A stretch of DNA of 64,000 bases from Ruminococcus sp. (GCA_017470905.1 JAFUXL010000007.1:124001-188000); one strand, 5' to 3'. Counted from the first letter of the stretch, positions 8,147 to 17,803 are shown. Program-made: numbers and translations. The notes: generated by a model from the sequence alone, not told the origin.

Positions 8147-9184
8147 TTACTCCTTACAGCCGCCATGTATATTCAGAACGCTGTCTTTTACGATAAGCTT
8201 TCCGCTTATAATTTTTCTTCCCTCACGGTAGGATGGGTCGCATATTTTTCTGGTCATTATCTCGACAGCGGCGCAGGCCATGCGGTCGAGGTCAACCTCA
8301 ACGGTAGTTATTTCGGGTATGCATATGCTCGAAACGGTGTAATTGTCATATCCCACGACGGAAATATCCTCGGGAACACGCACACCCTTTGACTTGAGGG
8401 CTGCAATCACACGGAATGCAGTTTCATCGCTGTTGCATACGAAAGCGGTGGGCATATCATCGGGGAAGATTATCCTTGTGTATAATATTCCCTTTTCGTC
8501 CCTGTCATTTATAGTCCATTCCTTTCTGTATTCGAGGTTATTTTCCATAAGGCATTTGATATATCCGAGAAATCTGTCGTTTATGCTGCTTGTGGCATTG
8601 ACCTTTCCGAAGAAGCCGATTTTTCTGTGACCCATTTCGACGAGATAATCGGTTATGATGTATCCGCCGTGGTAGCTGTCGGAATTTACGGAATCGACAT
8701 TGAACCTTGTGTCATAGAAATCAACGAACAGCAGAGGGATATTTATTCTGCTCAGTTTTTCGAGATAATTTCTTGAAAGCTGACCGATTACAATAAGACC
8801 GTCAGCCTTATTTTCGGTTATTATATTGGGCATAACGGCATTTTGTTCATTTTCCGAGGAAATACACTCATAGACGGTAAATGCATTGGCGGAAGAAAGC
8901 CTGTTTGATATATTTGCGGTAAGCTCCCAGTAGAATGTACCTTTTCCGCCGACATATCTTTCAGAGGTTATCAGACCGACAGTTTTCACCGTTTTCAATG
9001 CAGAGACTTTTCTTTTTGAGTTTCTGGCAGCCGAGGGGATATATCCGAGTTCCTCGGCGGTATCGCATATTTTTTTTCTTAGCTGAAGGCTTACACCGTC
9101 TCTTCCTGCGAGAGCATTGGAGACTGTAACGACGCTGACACCGAGCTTATTGGCAATATCAAGCATTTTAACTCCGCTTTTCAT
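8147..9184 (-). CDS. LacI-family transcriptional regulator
   Basis: 345 residues. The N-terminal LacI helix-turn-helix is at residues 1-60 (MLDIANKLGVSVVTVSNALA, then ELGYIPS), followed by a periplasmic-binding-protein-like sugar sensor. It heads an operon with DUF5662 and the GH3 lipoprotein and probably regulates it in response to a sugar. A 14-bp LacI/cre-like site (9238-9251) overlaps the presumed -35 region of its own promoter, which suggests autoregulation. The start codon follows GGGGGTGAAATA. Confidence 0.93.
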   Translation of the reverse strand: MKSGVKMLDIANKLGVSVVTVSNALAGRDGVSLQLRKKICDTAEELGYIPSAARNSKRKVSALKTVKTVGLITSERYVGGKGTFYWELTANISNRLSSANAFTVYECISSENEQNAVMPNIITENKADGLIVIGQLSRNYLEKLSRINIPLLFVDFYDTRFNVDSVNSDSYHGGYIITDYLVEMGHRKIGFFGKVNATSSINDRFLGYIKCLMENNLEYRKEWTINDRDEKGILYTRIIFPDDMPTAFVCNSDETAFRVIAALKSKGVRVPEDISVVGYDNYTVSSICIPEITTVEVDLDRMACAAVEIMTRKICDPSYREGRKIISGKLIVKDSVLNIHGGCKE

Positions 9185-9213
9185 TATTTCACCCCCGTGT
9201 CTGATTTAATTCA

Positions 9214-9251
9214 ATTATATCACAGATTAAGGAGAAAATAAAGCGTTTTCA
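9214..9251 (-). promoter_or_regulatory. lacI promoter with cre-like operator
   Basis: On the minus strand the -10 box is TATAAT (9214-9219). The -35 region is poor, but TGAAAACGCTTTAT (9238-9251) matches 12 of 14 positions of the LacI/CcpA-type cre consensus TGWAANCGNTNWCA. Its position over the -35 fits repression. Confidence 0.65.
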
Positions 9252-9317
9252 CTTAATTTTGTCTGATACGATAATATCCACATTCTTTTTTGTCAGCATT
9301 ACACAATTTTTTACTAT

Positions 9318-9417
9318 AAGCAAATATTTTAAAATAATGCACAAAAATTTTTATATTTTGCCTGTATTCTCTCCTCCGCAGACGGGGGACACAAAATAAA
9401 AAATAACCCGAATGCTT
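9318..9417 (+). mobile_element. MITE-like element, partly degenerate copy
   Basis: Left arm TTTTAAAATAATGCACAAAA is shared with the copies at 38531 and 41316. The core is a GC-rich imperfect hairpin and the right end is GCTT. It reaches to just before the cca promoter. Confidence 0.55.
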
Positions 9418-9448
9418 TTGTTTGACAGACAAATTTCGGTATTTCACT

Positions 9449-9476
9449 TGATTTTCAGGAAAATATATGCTATAAT
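9449..9476 (+). promoter_or_regulatory. cca promoter
   Basis: TTGATT at 9449-9454 and TATAAT at 9471-9476, 16 bp apart, 17 bp before the cca start codon. Confidence 0.7.
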
Positions 9477-9492
9477 ACAGACAGGTGATTTT

Positions 9493-10842
9493 ATGGAGAA
9501 TTATAAAATTATTTTACAAAAGCTTGCCGATGCAGGTTATCAGGCATTTCTTGTGGGCGGCTGTGTAAGGGACAAAATTCTTGGGCGTGAGGTTCACGAC
9601 TATGATATAACCACCGATGCGCTTCCGGAACAGATAATTGAAGTATTCAGCGGTTTCAGGACTGTTCCCACGGGCATTAAGCACGGTACTGTTACGGTAA
9701 TTGCCGAAGGTCAGCCCTTTGAGGTGACTACTTTCAGAATTGACGGGAAATATTCCGACTCACGCAGACCTGACAGCGTTTCGTTTACGGGAAATCTCAT
9801 TGACGACCTTGCAAGGCGTGATTTTACCATGAATGCCGTGGCTATGGATATTGACGGGAAAATATACGACCCTTTCGGCGGACGTGAGGATATTGAAAAT
9901 AAAATAATAAAATGCGTGGGAGAGCCTGCCCTGCGCTTCAATGAGGACGCATTGAGAATACTCCGTGCAGTGCGTTTTTCCTCCGTTCTCGGCTTCGGGA
10001 TAGAGGAGAATACATCATCTGCCCTCATGAAACTTAGAGGAAAGCTTGACGGCATATCTCGTGAGAGAATAAGAGAAGAACTCGACAAGCTGATATGCGG
10101 TGAAAATCTTATCCCTGTCATGCTCGGATACAGGGAGATAATCGCACAGATAATCCCCGAAATGCGGGCTTGCTTTGACTTTGACCAGAGATCGCATTTC
10201 CATATGTACAATGTATATGAGCATATCGTCAGGAGTATGAACTCTGCGCCGAAAAATTCGCCGTTTCTTCGGAGGGTTATGCTTTTTCACGATATAGGCA
10301 AGCCCCCGAAATTTACCGTTGACGAAAATGGCGAGGGACATTTCAAGGGTCATGCAGGGCTTAGTGCGGATATGTGCCGTGAGATTATGAAAAATCTGCG
10401 CTATGACAATAATTCAATTGAGCGAACCTGTCTGCTTATCGCTCATCACAGCGATAAAATTCACAATGATGTGCAGATTAAAAGGCTTGTCTCACAGATT
10501 GGAGAGGGAAATTTTTTCCTGCTCATGCAGATTAAAAGATTTGATAATTACGGCAAACGCCCCTTTGTGCTTAAAGAATTTGAAGAATTTGAAAGACACG
10601 AAAATGCACTGAGGGAATTTATACGCAATAACGAGTGTATGCATATATCACAGCTTGAGATAAACGGAAATGATTTGAAAAACCTCGGTTTCAGCGGCAG
10701 AGCCGTGGGGGATATGCTCGGCGAACTCCTCGACAATATCATCGAGGGCAGGCTTGAAAACCAACGTGATTTATTGCTTGAATATGCATCAAGAGGAAAT
10801 TTGCGCCCTTGCGCTGAAAGTGAACGTAACGCAGTGAAGTGA
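9493..10842 (+). CDS. cca: CCA tRNA nucleotidyltransferase
   Basis: Adds or repairs the 3'-CCA end of tRNAs. 449 residues; the start is the ATG at 9493, preceded by CAGGTGATTTT. The nucleotidyltransferase head shows FLVGGCVRDKILG and the metal-binding DxD in HDYDITTDA; the central part holds RRDFTMNAVAMDI and the RNA/ATP-binding region; an HD domain (FHDIGKPPKF and HAGLSADM) follows at about residues 255-360. The final residues (roughly CAESERNAVK) and the stop codon lie inside the structured leader repeat that serves pflA, so the repeat has provided a new C-terminus. Confidence 0.94.
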   Translation: MENYKIILQKLADAGYQAFLVGGCVRDKILGREVHDYDITTDALPEQIIEVFSGFRTVPTGIKHGTVTVIAEGQPFEVTTFRIDGKYSDSRRPDSVSFTGNLIDDLARRDFTMNAVAMDIDGKIYDPFGGREDIENKIIKCVGEPALRFNEDALRILRAVRFSSVLGFGIEENTSSALMKLRGKLDGISRERIREELDKLICGENLIPVMLGYREIIAQIIPEMRACFDFDQRSHFHMYNVYEHIVRSMNSAPKNSPFLRRVMLFHDIGKPPKFTVDENGEGHFKGHAGLSADMCREIMKNLRYDNNSIERTCLLIAHHSDKIHNDVQIKRLVSQIGEGNFFLLMQIKRFDNYGKRPFVLKEFEEFERHENALREFIRNNECMHISQLEINGNDLKNLGFSGRAVGDMLGELLDNIIEGRLENQRDLLLEYASRGNLRPCAESERNAVK

Positions 10843-10893
10843 ACGGAGGCGCAAGCCTTAAAAGGCGCAAATTGACGATTTTAAATAAGGTGA
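10793..10893 (+). repeat. Structured leader repeat, copy B, upstream of pflA
   Basis: Begins GAGGAAATTTGCGCCCTTGC and ends AAATAAGGTGA, just before the pflA ATG at 10898. Outer stem AATTTGCGCC with GGCGCAAATT (10864-10873); inner stem CTTGCGC with GCGCAAG. Both stems differ from copy A but still pair. The first half overlaps the cca coding end. Confidence 0.85.
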
Positions 10894-10897
10894 GATT

Positions 10898-11638
10898 ATG
10901 AAAGGCTATATTCATTCAACAGAAAGCTTCGGAACGGTTGACGGTCCGGGTGTGAGATATGTTGTGTTCTTTCAGGGCTGTCCCATGAGGTGCAAATACT
11001 GCCACAACCCCGATACATGGGATTTTTCGGGCGGAAAGGAAGTCACCGCACAGGAGCTTTTAAAGGAATACAATTCGTATAAGGAGTTTCTCAAATCGGG
11101 GGGAATTACCGCAACGGGCGGAGAGCCTCTTGCACAGGCGGAATTTCTTGCGGAATTTTTCGCCCTTGCAAAATCGGATAATATACATACCTGTCTCGAT
11201 ACTTCGGGGGCTGTCTATAATCCGCAGAGCCGTGAAAAAATTGATAAAGTCCTGAAATATACCGACCTCGTTATGCTGGATATAAAGCATATATTCAACG
11301 AGGGGCATAAAAAGCTGACGGGTATGGAGAATACGAATATTCTCGAATTTGCAAAGCATATCAGTGAGCTTGGGATTGATATATGGGTTCGCCATGTTGT
11401 CGTTCCCGGTATTACCGACAGGGAAGAGGAGCTTTTCGCCCTCGGAAGATTTATAGCAGGGCTGAAAACTCTCAGAGCCATTGATGTTCTGCCGTATCAT
11501 GATATGGCAAAGCCGAAATATGAAAACCTCGGCATTGAATACCCTCTCCCCGACACTCCGCCACTCCCGAAAGAAAGGGCGGTATGGGCTAAGGATATTA
11601 TAATAAAGGGCATAAAAGCCGAACTGAAAGGAAGATAA
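10898..11638 (+). CDS. pflA: Pyruvate formate-lyase activating enzyme (radical SAM)
   Basis: Generates the glycyl radical on pyruvate formate-lyase using S-adenosylmethionine and a [4Fe-4S] cluster. 246 residues, typical length. The cluster cysteines are in GCPMRCKYCHNP (CxxxCxxC), after GTVDGPGVRYVVF; TATGGEPL is the SAM-binding GGE motif. Its likely partner is the split PFL at 44504-47315, about 34 kb away. Both pflA and the separate glycyl-radical gene carry the structured leader repeat. mtnN starts 2 bp after its stop. Confidence 0.95.
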   Translation: MKGYIHSTESFGTVDGPGVRYVVFFQGCPMRCKYCHNPDTWDFSGGKEVTAQELLKEYNSYKEFLKSGGITATGGEPLAQAEFLAEFFALAKSDNIHTCLDTSGAVYNPQSREKIDKVLKYTDLVMLDIKHIFNEGHKKLTGMENTNILEFAKHISELGIDIWVRHVVVPGITDREEELFALGRFIAGLKTLRAIDVLPYHDMAKPKYENLGIEYPLPDTPPLPKERAVWAKDIIIKGIKAELKGR

Positions 11639-11640
11639 TT

Positions 11641-12318
11641 ATGAAAACCATTGCAATAATAGGCGCAATGCCGTCAGAGCTTGCGGATATAAGAAATTTT
11701 CTCAAAGAACCGGAAATTAAGAATATATCGGGCTTTGACTTTTACATCAACGAATATAAGGGAAATAAAATAATCAACGTCTGCTGCGGTATCGCAAAGG
11801 TCAATGCTGCGGTATGCACACAGGTTTTAATTGACAATTTCAAGCCCGGCTGCGTTATAAATGCAGGAATAGCAGGCGGCATGAACAAAGACGTTAAGGT
11901 CTGCGATATAGTAATCTCAACGGAAGTACTTCCGCATGACCTCGACCAGCATTTTCTGAATGACTATCCGCCTTACTGCGGAATATTCAGAGCCGATGAA
12001 AATTTAATCTCCGCCGCAGAAAAAATATGCGCAGAATTTGGCATAAAAAGCTTCCGTGGAAGAATAGTTTCCGGCGAGGCTTTCGTTACAAGCAGCGAAC
12101 TCAAAGAAAAAATCATGATGAGCTTCAATCCCTATGCGGTTGATATGGAAAGTGCTGCCGTGGGTCACTGCTGTTTCCTGAATAAAATGCCGTTCGTGAG
12201 CGTGCGCTGCATATCCGACAATGCCGATGATGAGGGTGCTATGTCGTTTGAAGAATTTGAAAAAATTGCCGCAAAGCGTGTCGCAGAAACAGTACTGCGA
12301 ATGACCGAAATAATATAA
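11641..12318 (+). CDS. mtnN: 5'-methylthioadenosine/S-adenosylhomocysteine nucleosidase
   Basis: Hydrolyses methylthioadenosine, S-adenosylhomocysteine and 5'-deoxyadenosine to adenine plus a ribose product. 225 residues, family-sized. Visible motifs: IGAMPSELADI with the catalytic Glu, VINAGIAGGM, VSGEAFVT, the substrate-binding VDMESAAVGH and the general-acid Asp in SDNADDEG. Pairing with pflA makes sense because radical SAM enzymes release 5'-deoxyadenosine, which this enzyme can remove; that link is inferred. A terminator follows. Confidence 0.93.
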   Translation: MKTIAIIGAMPSELADIRNFLKEPEIKNISGFDFYINEYKGNKIINVCCGIAKVNAAVCTQVLIDNFKPGCVINAGIAGGMNKDVKVCDIVISTEVLPHDLDQHFLNDYPPYCGIFRADENLISAAEKICAEFGIKSFRGRIVSGEAFVTSSELKEKIMMSFNPYAVDMESAAVGHCCFLNKMPFVSVRCISDNADDEGAMSFEEFEKIAAKRVAETVLRMTEII

Positions 12319-12350
12319 AAATCCCCGTCCGAAAGGACGGGAATTTTTAT
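12319..12350. terminator. Terminator between convergent mtnN and DUF308 gene
   Basis: CCCGTCC and GGACGGG form a stem with a short GAAA loop, A-rich before and T-rich after, so it can work in both directions. Confidence 0.9.
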
Positions 12351-12354
12351 GCGG

Positions 12355-12882
12355 TCAGGAGACCCTGAAGCTGTCAACGTCTATAATTTTTCCCGAAGGA
12401 TTGCCCCTTCCGCCGCTGAAAAGATTGAATACGCCCATTGCAATAAGCGCAAGACCGATTATCATTCTCATTGTATTTGTGACATTTACGTTGTAGAAAA
12501 TAAGTATTCCGCCGATTATGAGGAGTACTATTCCAGTTATGAGACTGCGTGTGTCCTTTCCGTTTGATATCGCTCCGAATATCCTGTCAATTCCCGAAAA
12601 GCCTATGATTATTCCTGCGATAAGAGGTATGCCCGTGTAAACAAATGACGGGAGGGCGTTTATTATTATGCCGATGAATATTCCGATGATGTTGTTTGCC
12701 GTTGAGGATATGCTGCCGCCCGAAATAAGCTTCATCACGATGAGGACTATGTTCACAACAATGAGAAGTCCGCCGACGATGTAGAAAAGCCTGTTGATAA
12801 CGGCGGGGAAGAATGCTATGAGCAGTCCTGATATTATCATGACGGCGGCTTTTCCGATTTTGTCTCTGTTAATTTTTGTCAT
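12355..12882 (-). CDS. DUF308-like small membrane protein
   Basis: 175 residues, almost entirely hydrophobic, with about six membrane helices in three similar pairs (for example VMIISGLLIAFFPAVI and ITGIVLLIIGGILIFYNV). This matches the HdeD/DUF308 type of membrane protein, whose function is unclear. The cytoplasmic tail is polar. It is the last gene of the MoxR operon, 13 bp after the transglutaminase gene. Confidence 0.75.
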   Translation of the reverse strand: MTKINRDKIGKAAVMIISGLLIAFFPAVINRLFYIVGGLLIVVNIVLIVMKLISGGSISSTANNIIGIFIGIIINALPSFVYTGIPLIAGIIIGFSGIDRIFGAISNGKDTRSLITGIVLLIIGGILIFYNVNVTNTMRMIIGLALIAMGVFNLFSGGRGNPSGKIIDVDSFRVS

Positions 12883-12895
12883 AGAAATACCTCCT

Positions 12896-15577
12896 TTAAA
12901 TAAGTGCCTTGATGTATTTTATTACTATTTTATTCAAGCCTGATGATTTTTCGTATAATTTTTCTGAAAGACCGCCGACAAATTCAAATTGTTTCTGCAA
13001 TTCTTCATCTGTCGGTTCGTGCGGGCTGAAATGCGAATGCAGTGCGCAGCCGACAAACTGCTCAAATGCGCCCTTTTCAAAGTATTCTCCGCCGAGCTTT
13101 TCCTCTGCGGCTTCTGCGTATTCGGTATATCTCATCTGTTCTCTTGAAATGCCAAGCTCCTTTATAAGCTTTTCTGCATATTCATACATATAAGCCATTC
13201 TTGCGGAATGCGAACCCCCCGTGAAATGTCTGTCCCTCAGCTGCATCATGAGTATTCTTCTGAGCCAGACGAGGAGCAGGAAAAGAGCGGTTACAAATAC
13301 TGCTGATATGATATTTTTAACCCTCTGCGGAATATGCGGTATCTGCGGAGTGCCTTCAATATTCTGCTGCTGTGTTTCGGTCTGCGGAATTTCTGCGGCG
13401 GCGGTTGTGGTTGAGGGACTGCTTTGCTGATTTTTTGAAGTCGTGGGAGTTTTCTGCTCAGTGGTATTCTCCTGTGCGGCGGTTGTGACGGAATTGGTAC
13501 TCTCCTGCTGTGCCTCCGTTGTGGGAGTGGTATCAATAGTCTGCTGTGAATATCCTGCGGTAAATTCAAAAGGCAGCCAGCCGTAGCCGTCAAGGTAAAT
13601 TTCAGCCCATGCATGACTTCTGTTGTCCTTTAATTCGATAGTGTAAGAGCCGTCATTGTTTTTGTTGGCATTGCCGAAATCATCGCCGACAATTATATAT
13701 CCCGATGCATATCTTGCCGGTATTCCGGCCATTCTTGCAAGCATTACACCTGCTGTCGCATAGTGTGTACAGTAGCCCTTTTTATTTTCGAGGAGAAAAT
13801 AATTCACAAAGTCACGGTTTTTTGGTGTGCGCCCCGGGTCGAGGGAATATTCGACATTCCTTACCATTTTATCTCTTATCTGTTCGAGTGTGGCAAGCTT
13901 TTCGTAGGCGGTCTGAGCATATGCGGCATTTTCGATTACATCATAATATTCGTTCCTGACCTCGGACATATTTGAATTTTCGGGGACTTTGAGGTAATTT
14001 TGATAGACGAAATTATTATATTCCGTTTGCAGGAGCTGTGTCATGATATAGTTCGGATTGGAACTCATGTCTGTATGGGACGGCACTTCCGAGTCAACGA
14101 AAAATCCGCCGTCATAGCCGAGCAGGTCATGCTCCGAGCAGTATTGTTCTATTCTGTCCGCCCAATGTTCGCTGTTGTCGAGCAGATAGGGATAATATAT
14201 ATTTCTTATCGGATAGTACAGCAGGGAGGATATTTCGGAGATGTCCGAACGGCTGAATGTATAGGAATAGGATTTTTTACTCTCCTGTTCAAGCGAAATA
14301 TTGCCTGAATTTTCACGGATAATACCGTCAGTATTGATTATTCCGTAGGGAGAGACAACTTTATTTCCTTTCAGATTTGACTTTATGTCTATTCGGTATC
14401 TGTTGTCGTTGTCCATTAAGATATTGAAAACGGACGGAAAATCCTGCGGATATATATTATAATCCTCAAAATTGCCGAATATGCTGTTTTTGTATATATC
14501 CGACGTAAAGTCGAACCATTCGTTGTCCGCATAGTCCGAGCAGGTGTATTCTTTGAGATATACAGCCCCCTCATATTTATGGTCGAACGAAACAACAACG
14601 TCCGTGACGTTTTTGTATTTCATATGGTCTATATTTCCGAGTTTATGGCTTTCGTATTCAAAATCAAACCCGAATGCGCTTGTTATTCCCGAAATGCTTT
14701 CGGCGAGGTTTTCCATTGAGAAAGCCTCAACAGCGTCACGTATTTCAATTCTTTTGCGGTTTATGGACTCACTTCTTTCGTACCCTGTCGCTTTCATTAC
14801 ACCTGTCGCAGCGGAGGATATGACCAGAACAATCAGTATAATATATACTCCGCATTTTTCGGTGACTTTAAAGCGCATCTGTCTTTTCGGGAAGAATACA
14901 TTTGACTTCCGGACGAAGCTGCCCGTGCCGCCCGAATATTCTCCGAGGTCGGTATTTGTCATCGAGAGCAGTGCAAGCCAGTATCCAACGACGAGTATTC
15001 CGTATCTGACGGGGAGGTTAATTCCGTGGTAAAGTCCCGTTTCAATCGGCGGAAAGGTAATTATAAGCGGTAAAATTGTATTCGGGTGATAGACCGTGAA
15101 GAAATATATTATCAGTGCCATCAGCCAGATATAAAATATCAGGAAAGCCGTCACCGAGACAAATTCCTTTTCGGGGTCGAGGAATTTATAATAATTTATC
15201 TCCGTCAGATAGGCGGTTTTGTAGACGGTATTGTATATGAATTTGAAGCCGTCCGCAATTCGGTCTATGCTTTTGTATGCAATAAATACCATAGCTCCTG
15301 CCGACAGGAAATTCAGGTACAGGAGTTTTTTCCCCGCCGCCGCAACAATGCCGTGAAAGAGCGAGAACACCACAGCCGCAAATATCAGTGCGCTTTTGTT
15401 GTACTTAAGGGGAAACATCGAGAGGAAAGCCATAATAACCGAAAAATAGCCGACAGAGGCTATAAGCAGTGCTTCGGGCTTTCTGACGTTGGTTTTCTTT
15501 TTCTTTACCGACATTACAATGCTGTCACTTATGGTAATGCCGTTGCTGTTTGAGTTTTTATCCTTATTTTTTTTCAT
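12896..15577 (-). CDS. Transglutaminase-like membrane protein (TgpA type)
   Basis: 893 residues. The N-terminal third has about six membrane helices (residues 35-270). A large external part follows with the transglutaminase/protease core: KGYCTHYATAGVMLARM holds the catalytic Cys (about residue 600) and SHAWAEIYLDGYGW the His (about 655), then PFEFT. A Thr/Gln/Ser-rich linker (about 675-735), another membrane helix and a cytoplasmic tail end the protein. Genes of this type typically accompany MoxR and DUF58 genes, as here; the joint function is not established. The start ATG overlaps the DUF58 stop. Confidence 0.88.
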   Translation of the reverse strand: MKKNKDKNSNSNGITISDSIVMSVKKKKTNVRKPEALLIASVGYFSVIMAFLSMFPLKYNKSALIFAAVVFSLFHGIVAAAGKKLLYLNFLSAGAMVFIAYKSIDRIADGFKFIYNTVYKTAYLTEINYYKFLDPEKEFVSVTAFLIFYIWLMALIIYFFTVYHPNTILPLIITFPPIETGLYHGINLPVRYGILVVGYWLALLSMTNTDLGEYSGGTGSFVRKSNVFFPKRQMRFKVTEKCGVYIILIVLVISSAATGVMKATGYERSESINRKRIEIRDAVEAFSMENLAESISGITSAFGFDFEYESHKLGNIDHMKYKNVTDVVVSFDHKYEGAVYLKEYTCSDYADNEWFDFTSDIYKNSIFGNFEDYNIYPQDFPSVFNILMDNDNRYRIDIKSNLKGNKVVSPYGIINTDGIIRENSGNISLEQESKKSYSYTFSRSDISEISSLLYYPIRNIYYPYLLDNSEHWADRIEQYCSEHDLLGYDGGFFVDSEVPSHTDMSSNPNYIMTQLLQTEYNNFVYQNYLKVPENSNMSEVRNEYYDVIENAAYAQTAYEKLATLEQIRDKMVRNVEYSLDPGRTPKNRDFVNYFLLENKKGYCTHYATAGVMLARMAGIPARYASGYIIVGDDFGNANKNNDGSYTIELKDNRSHAWAEIYLDGYGWLPFEFTAGYSQQTIDTTPTTEAQQESTNSVTTAAQENTTEQKTPTTSKNQQSSPSTTTAAAEIPQTETQQQNIEGTPQIPHIPQRVKNIISAVFVTALFLLLVWLRRILMMQLRDRHFTGGSHSARMAYMYEYAEKLIKELGISREQMRYTEYAEAAEEKLGGEYFEKGAFEQFVGCALHSHFSPHEPTDEELQKQFEFVGGLSEKLYEKSSGLNKIVIKYIKALI

Positions 15578-16770
15578 TACAGCTCTATATCCTTTATTGA
15601 ATTGCTTATTCTGCCGACAGCCACGGGAATTTCCCTCATGCTTGAATATCTGTTTGCGGTTTTTGCTTCTTCATCGTAATTCTTGACAATGACTGCGGAA
15701 TTTTTAAAATCGGCATCAACATTTTCGTCTATGTAAGTGAGTATATCCGTGTCTGGTCTTGATGTTACAAAGGTAAACGATGAGAATGACAGATTTGAAT
15801 TTTCGCTGAAATAGACTTCGGGCGGTTCGCAGTAGAGATTGTCGCTTATCGAGAATATCAGCTCCGAAACGGTTTCGGAAAGCTCATTGGTGCTGCTGAT
15901 GACACGCTCTGTGAAAACCCCCTGATTTTCGTTGAAATATATCAAAGTATGTACTCTTTCGTTTTCGAGCATGAATTTTGATATTGATATGAAAGTCTCC
16001 ATAAGCGTATCAAAGACGGGGAGGGTATGCTCTGAGTCCTCGTAGCAGCGCAGGTTCAGGAATATGACCGAGGGTACGTCCACGGGCAGACTGTATTCCT
16101 TTACGATAAATTCGTCCTTTTTAGAGCTTAATTTCCAGTGTATCCTGTTCAGCTTGTCTCCGGGATTGTAGCCACGCAGGTCAAAGACCTCCGACGGGTC
16201 GTCGCCCGGTTTGACATCGGAAAAATTATTGCTCTCCTCGTTAACCCTGTCGGAATAGCTGACAGTACCCGTTATGTCGTGACCTTCGGGTATAACGGCA
16301 ATTTCCGTGCCTGTGTTCTTTCCCGTTTTAAATCTGAATATCCTCAGCGGGTCGAATATATTCACATAGGCACATCTTATCTTGACTATTCCGCAGAACT
16401 GAGAACTTATCATGAACGATACGCTTTGTCGGTTTTTTGCCTGAACGGGGAACAGAACACGGAATGAATGTATCTGATTGTTGAATACGTTATAATATTC
16501 GATTACGGCTTCAGCCTTTCCCACGGGGAAAATACTGCTGTTTTCAATATCGAGCTTTATGGGAAACTCCTGATTTTTTATCACGGAATTTTCTTTCAGT
16601 GAAAAGCTGACCCTGATTTTTTTCTTTGCGGCATATCCGAAGATATACATCACAACGGGCAGCGCAAGCATGACAATAAACAGGACAAGGGCAAAATCTC
16701 CGAGGTACATTATATAGAATATACCGCATATTATTATTAGTGCCGCAAAAAGTATCTTCATTATAATCAT
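15577..16770 (-). CDS. DUF58 domain protein
   Basis: 397 residues with two membrane helices at the N-terminus (about 5-45), then an external beta-rich region and the DUF58 core. The family signature is visible as FDLRGYNPGDKLNRIHWKLS, around residues 190-215. DUF58 proteins have a von Willebrand A-like fold and act with MoxR ATPases, possibly in assembly of surface or membrane complexes. It sits between moxR (5 bp gap) and the transglutaminase (1 bp overlap). Confidence 0.9.
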   Translation of the reverse strand: MIIMKILFAALIIICGIFYIMYLGDFALVLFIVMLALPVVMYIFGYAAKKKIRVSFSLKENSVIKNQEFPIKLDIENSSIFPVGKAEAVIEYYNVFNNQIHSFRVLFPVQAKNRQSVSFMISSQFCGIVKIRCAYVNIFDPLRIFRFKTGKNTGTEIAVIPEGHDITGTVSYSDRVNEESNNFSDVKPGDDPSEVFDLRGYNPGDKLNRIHWKLSSKKDEFIVKEYSLPVDVPSVIFLNLRCYEDSEHTLPVFDTLMETFISISKFMLENERVHTLIYFNENQGVFTERVISSTNELSETVSELIFSISDNLYCEPPEVYFSENSNLSFSSFTFVTSRPDTDILTYIDENVDADFKNSAVIVKNYDEEAKTANRYSSMREIPVAVGRISNSIKDIEL

Positions 16771-16775
16771 GACAA

Positions 16776-17726
16776 TTACCCTTTTGAAGATATGCTCGGA
16801 GCAGGCACGTTTCTTATTATGTCAGCAGCTATGTTTTCTGCGCTTGTCTCCGAAAGCTTTGCCTTTGAACTGAGCATGAAGCGGTGAGCGAATACATCGG
16901 CGCATATATATGCCACATCATCGGGGATTACATAATCTCTTCCCATAGCGGCGGCTATGCCCTTTGAAATCTGCATAAGCGCAAGAGTACCCCTCGGACT
17001 TATGCCGAGCTTGAGCATGGGGTGATTTCTCGTAGCCGCCGAGAGCGATACTATATATTCGTATATCCTGTCGTCAATATATATATCCGAGATGTATTCC
17101 TGCAATTCGAGGATAGTATCGGCATTTGCGACAGGTCTTACGGCATCGAGGGGATTTGCATTGAATTTTGATTTAAGTATTGAAATTTCGCCCCTGAAAT
17201 CGGGATAGCCCATGCTTAATTTTATCATGAACCTGTCAAGCTGCGAATCGGGGAGGTTATGTGTTCCCGCCGAGCCGATAGGGTTCTGCGTGGCTATGAC
17301 GGTATATGGCTGGGGCAGCCTGTAGGTATTTCCGTCAACGGTTATGCTTTTTTCCTCCATAAGCTCAAGGAGTGCGGACTGTGTTTTGCTTGATGTACGG
17401 TTTATCTCGTCCGCAAGGAACAAATTGCAGAACGCAACGCCCTTGCGAAATTCAAAATTGTTTGTCTGCTTGTTATAGACCGAAAATCCCGTGACATCAG
17501 AGGGGAGTACATCGGGAGTGAACTGCATTCTGTTGTGTTCGAGGGAGAGAGCCTTTGAAAATGCAAGGGCAAGAGTGGTCTTTCCGACACCGGGTATATC
17601 CTCGATGAGGATATGACCCTTGCAAAGTATGGCAAGGAGTACCTTTATTATCATCTGGTCTTTTCCTATGACAGCCTTTTTCACTTCGTTTATGATAGCA
17701 TTTATCTGATGCTGACAGTTATTCAT
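16776..17726 (-). CDS. MoxR-family AAA+ ATPase
   Basis: 316 residues, typical for MoxR chaperone-like ATPases. Walker A is GVGKTT at residues 46-51, Walker B is LFLADEINR, sensor 1 is ATQNPI, and DRFMIKLSMGYP gives the arginine-finger region. First gene of the operon moxR-DUF58-transglutaminase-DUF308. It probably remodels proteins or complexes together with the DUF58 partner. A sigma-A-like promoter lies upstream. Confidence 0.93.
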   Translation of the reverse strand: MNNCQHQINAIINEVKKAVIGKDQMIIKVLLAILCKGHILIEDIPGVGKTTLALAFSKALSLEHNRMQFTPDVLPSDVTGFSVYNKQTNNFEFRKGVAFCNLFLADEINRTSSKTQSALLELMEEKSITVDGNTYRLPQPYTVIATQNPIGSAGTHNLPDSQLDRFMIKLSMGYPDFRGEISILKSKFNANPLDAVRPVANADTILELQEYISDIYIDDRIYEYIVSLSAATRNHPMLKLGISPRGTLALMQISKGIAAAMGRDYVIPDDVAYICADVFAHRFMLSSKAKLSETSAENIAADIIRNVPAPSISSKG

Positions 17727-17774
17727 ATTTATATCTCCTGTAATAATTTCTTACGGTAAAATTACCCGTATATT

Positions 17775-17803
17775 ATTATAGCACGTTGTTTTGATTATTG
17801 CAA
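17775..17803 (-). promoter_or_regulatory. Promoter of the moxR operon
   Basis: On the minus strand TTGCAA (17798-17803), 17 bp, TATAAT (17775-17780). A short inverted repeat, ACGGTA/TACCcGT, follows at 17753-17769. Confidence 0.75.

Larger units (their letters stand above)
9185..9492. other. Divergent intergenic region between lacI and cca
   Basis: It contains the lacI promoter and cre-like operator (9214-9251), a MITE-like element (9318-9417) and the cca promoter (9449-9476). No protein-coding gene is supported. Confidence 0.6.

Noticed and set aside
9253..9447. 64-residue minus-strand open frame
   Set aside because: Spans a MITE-like element and the cca promoter; no ribosome site.
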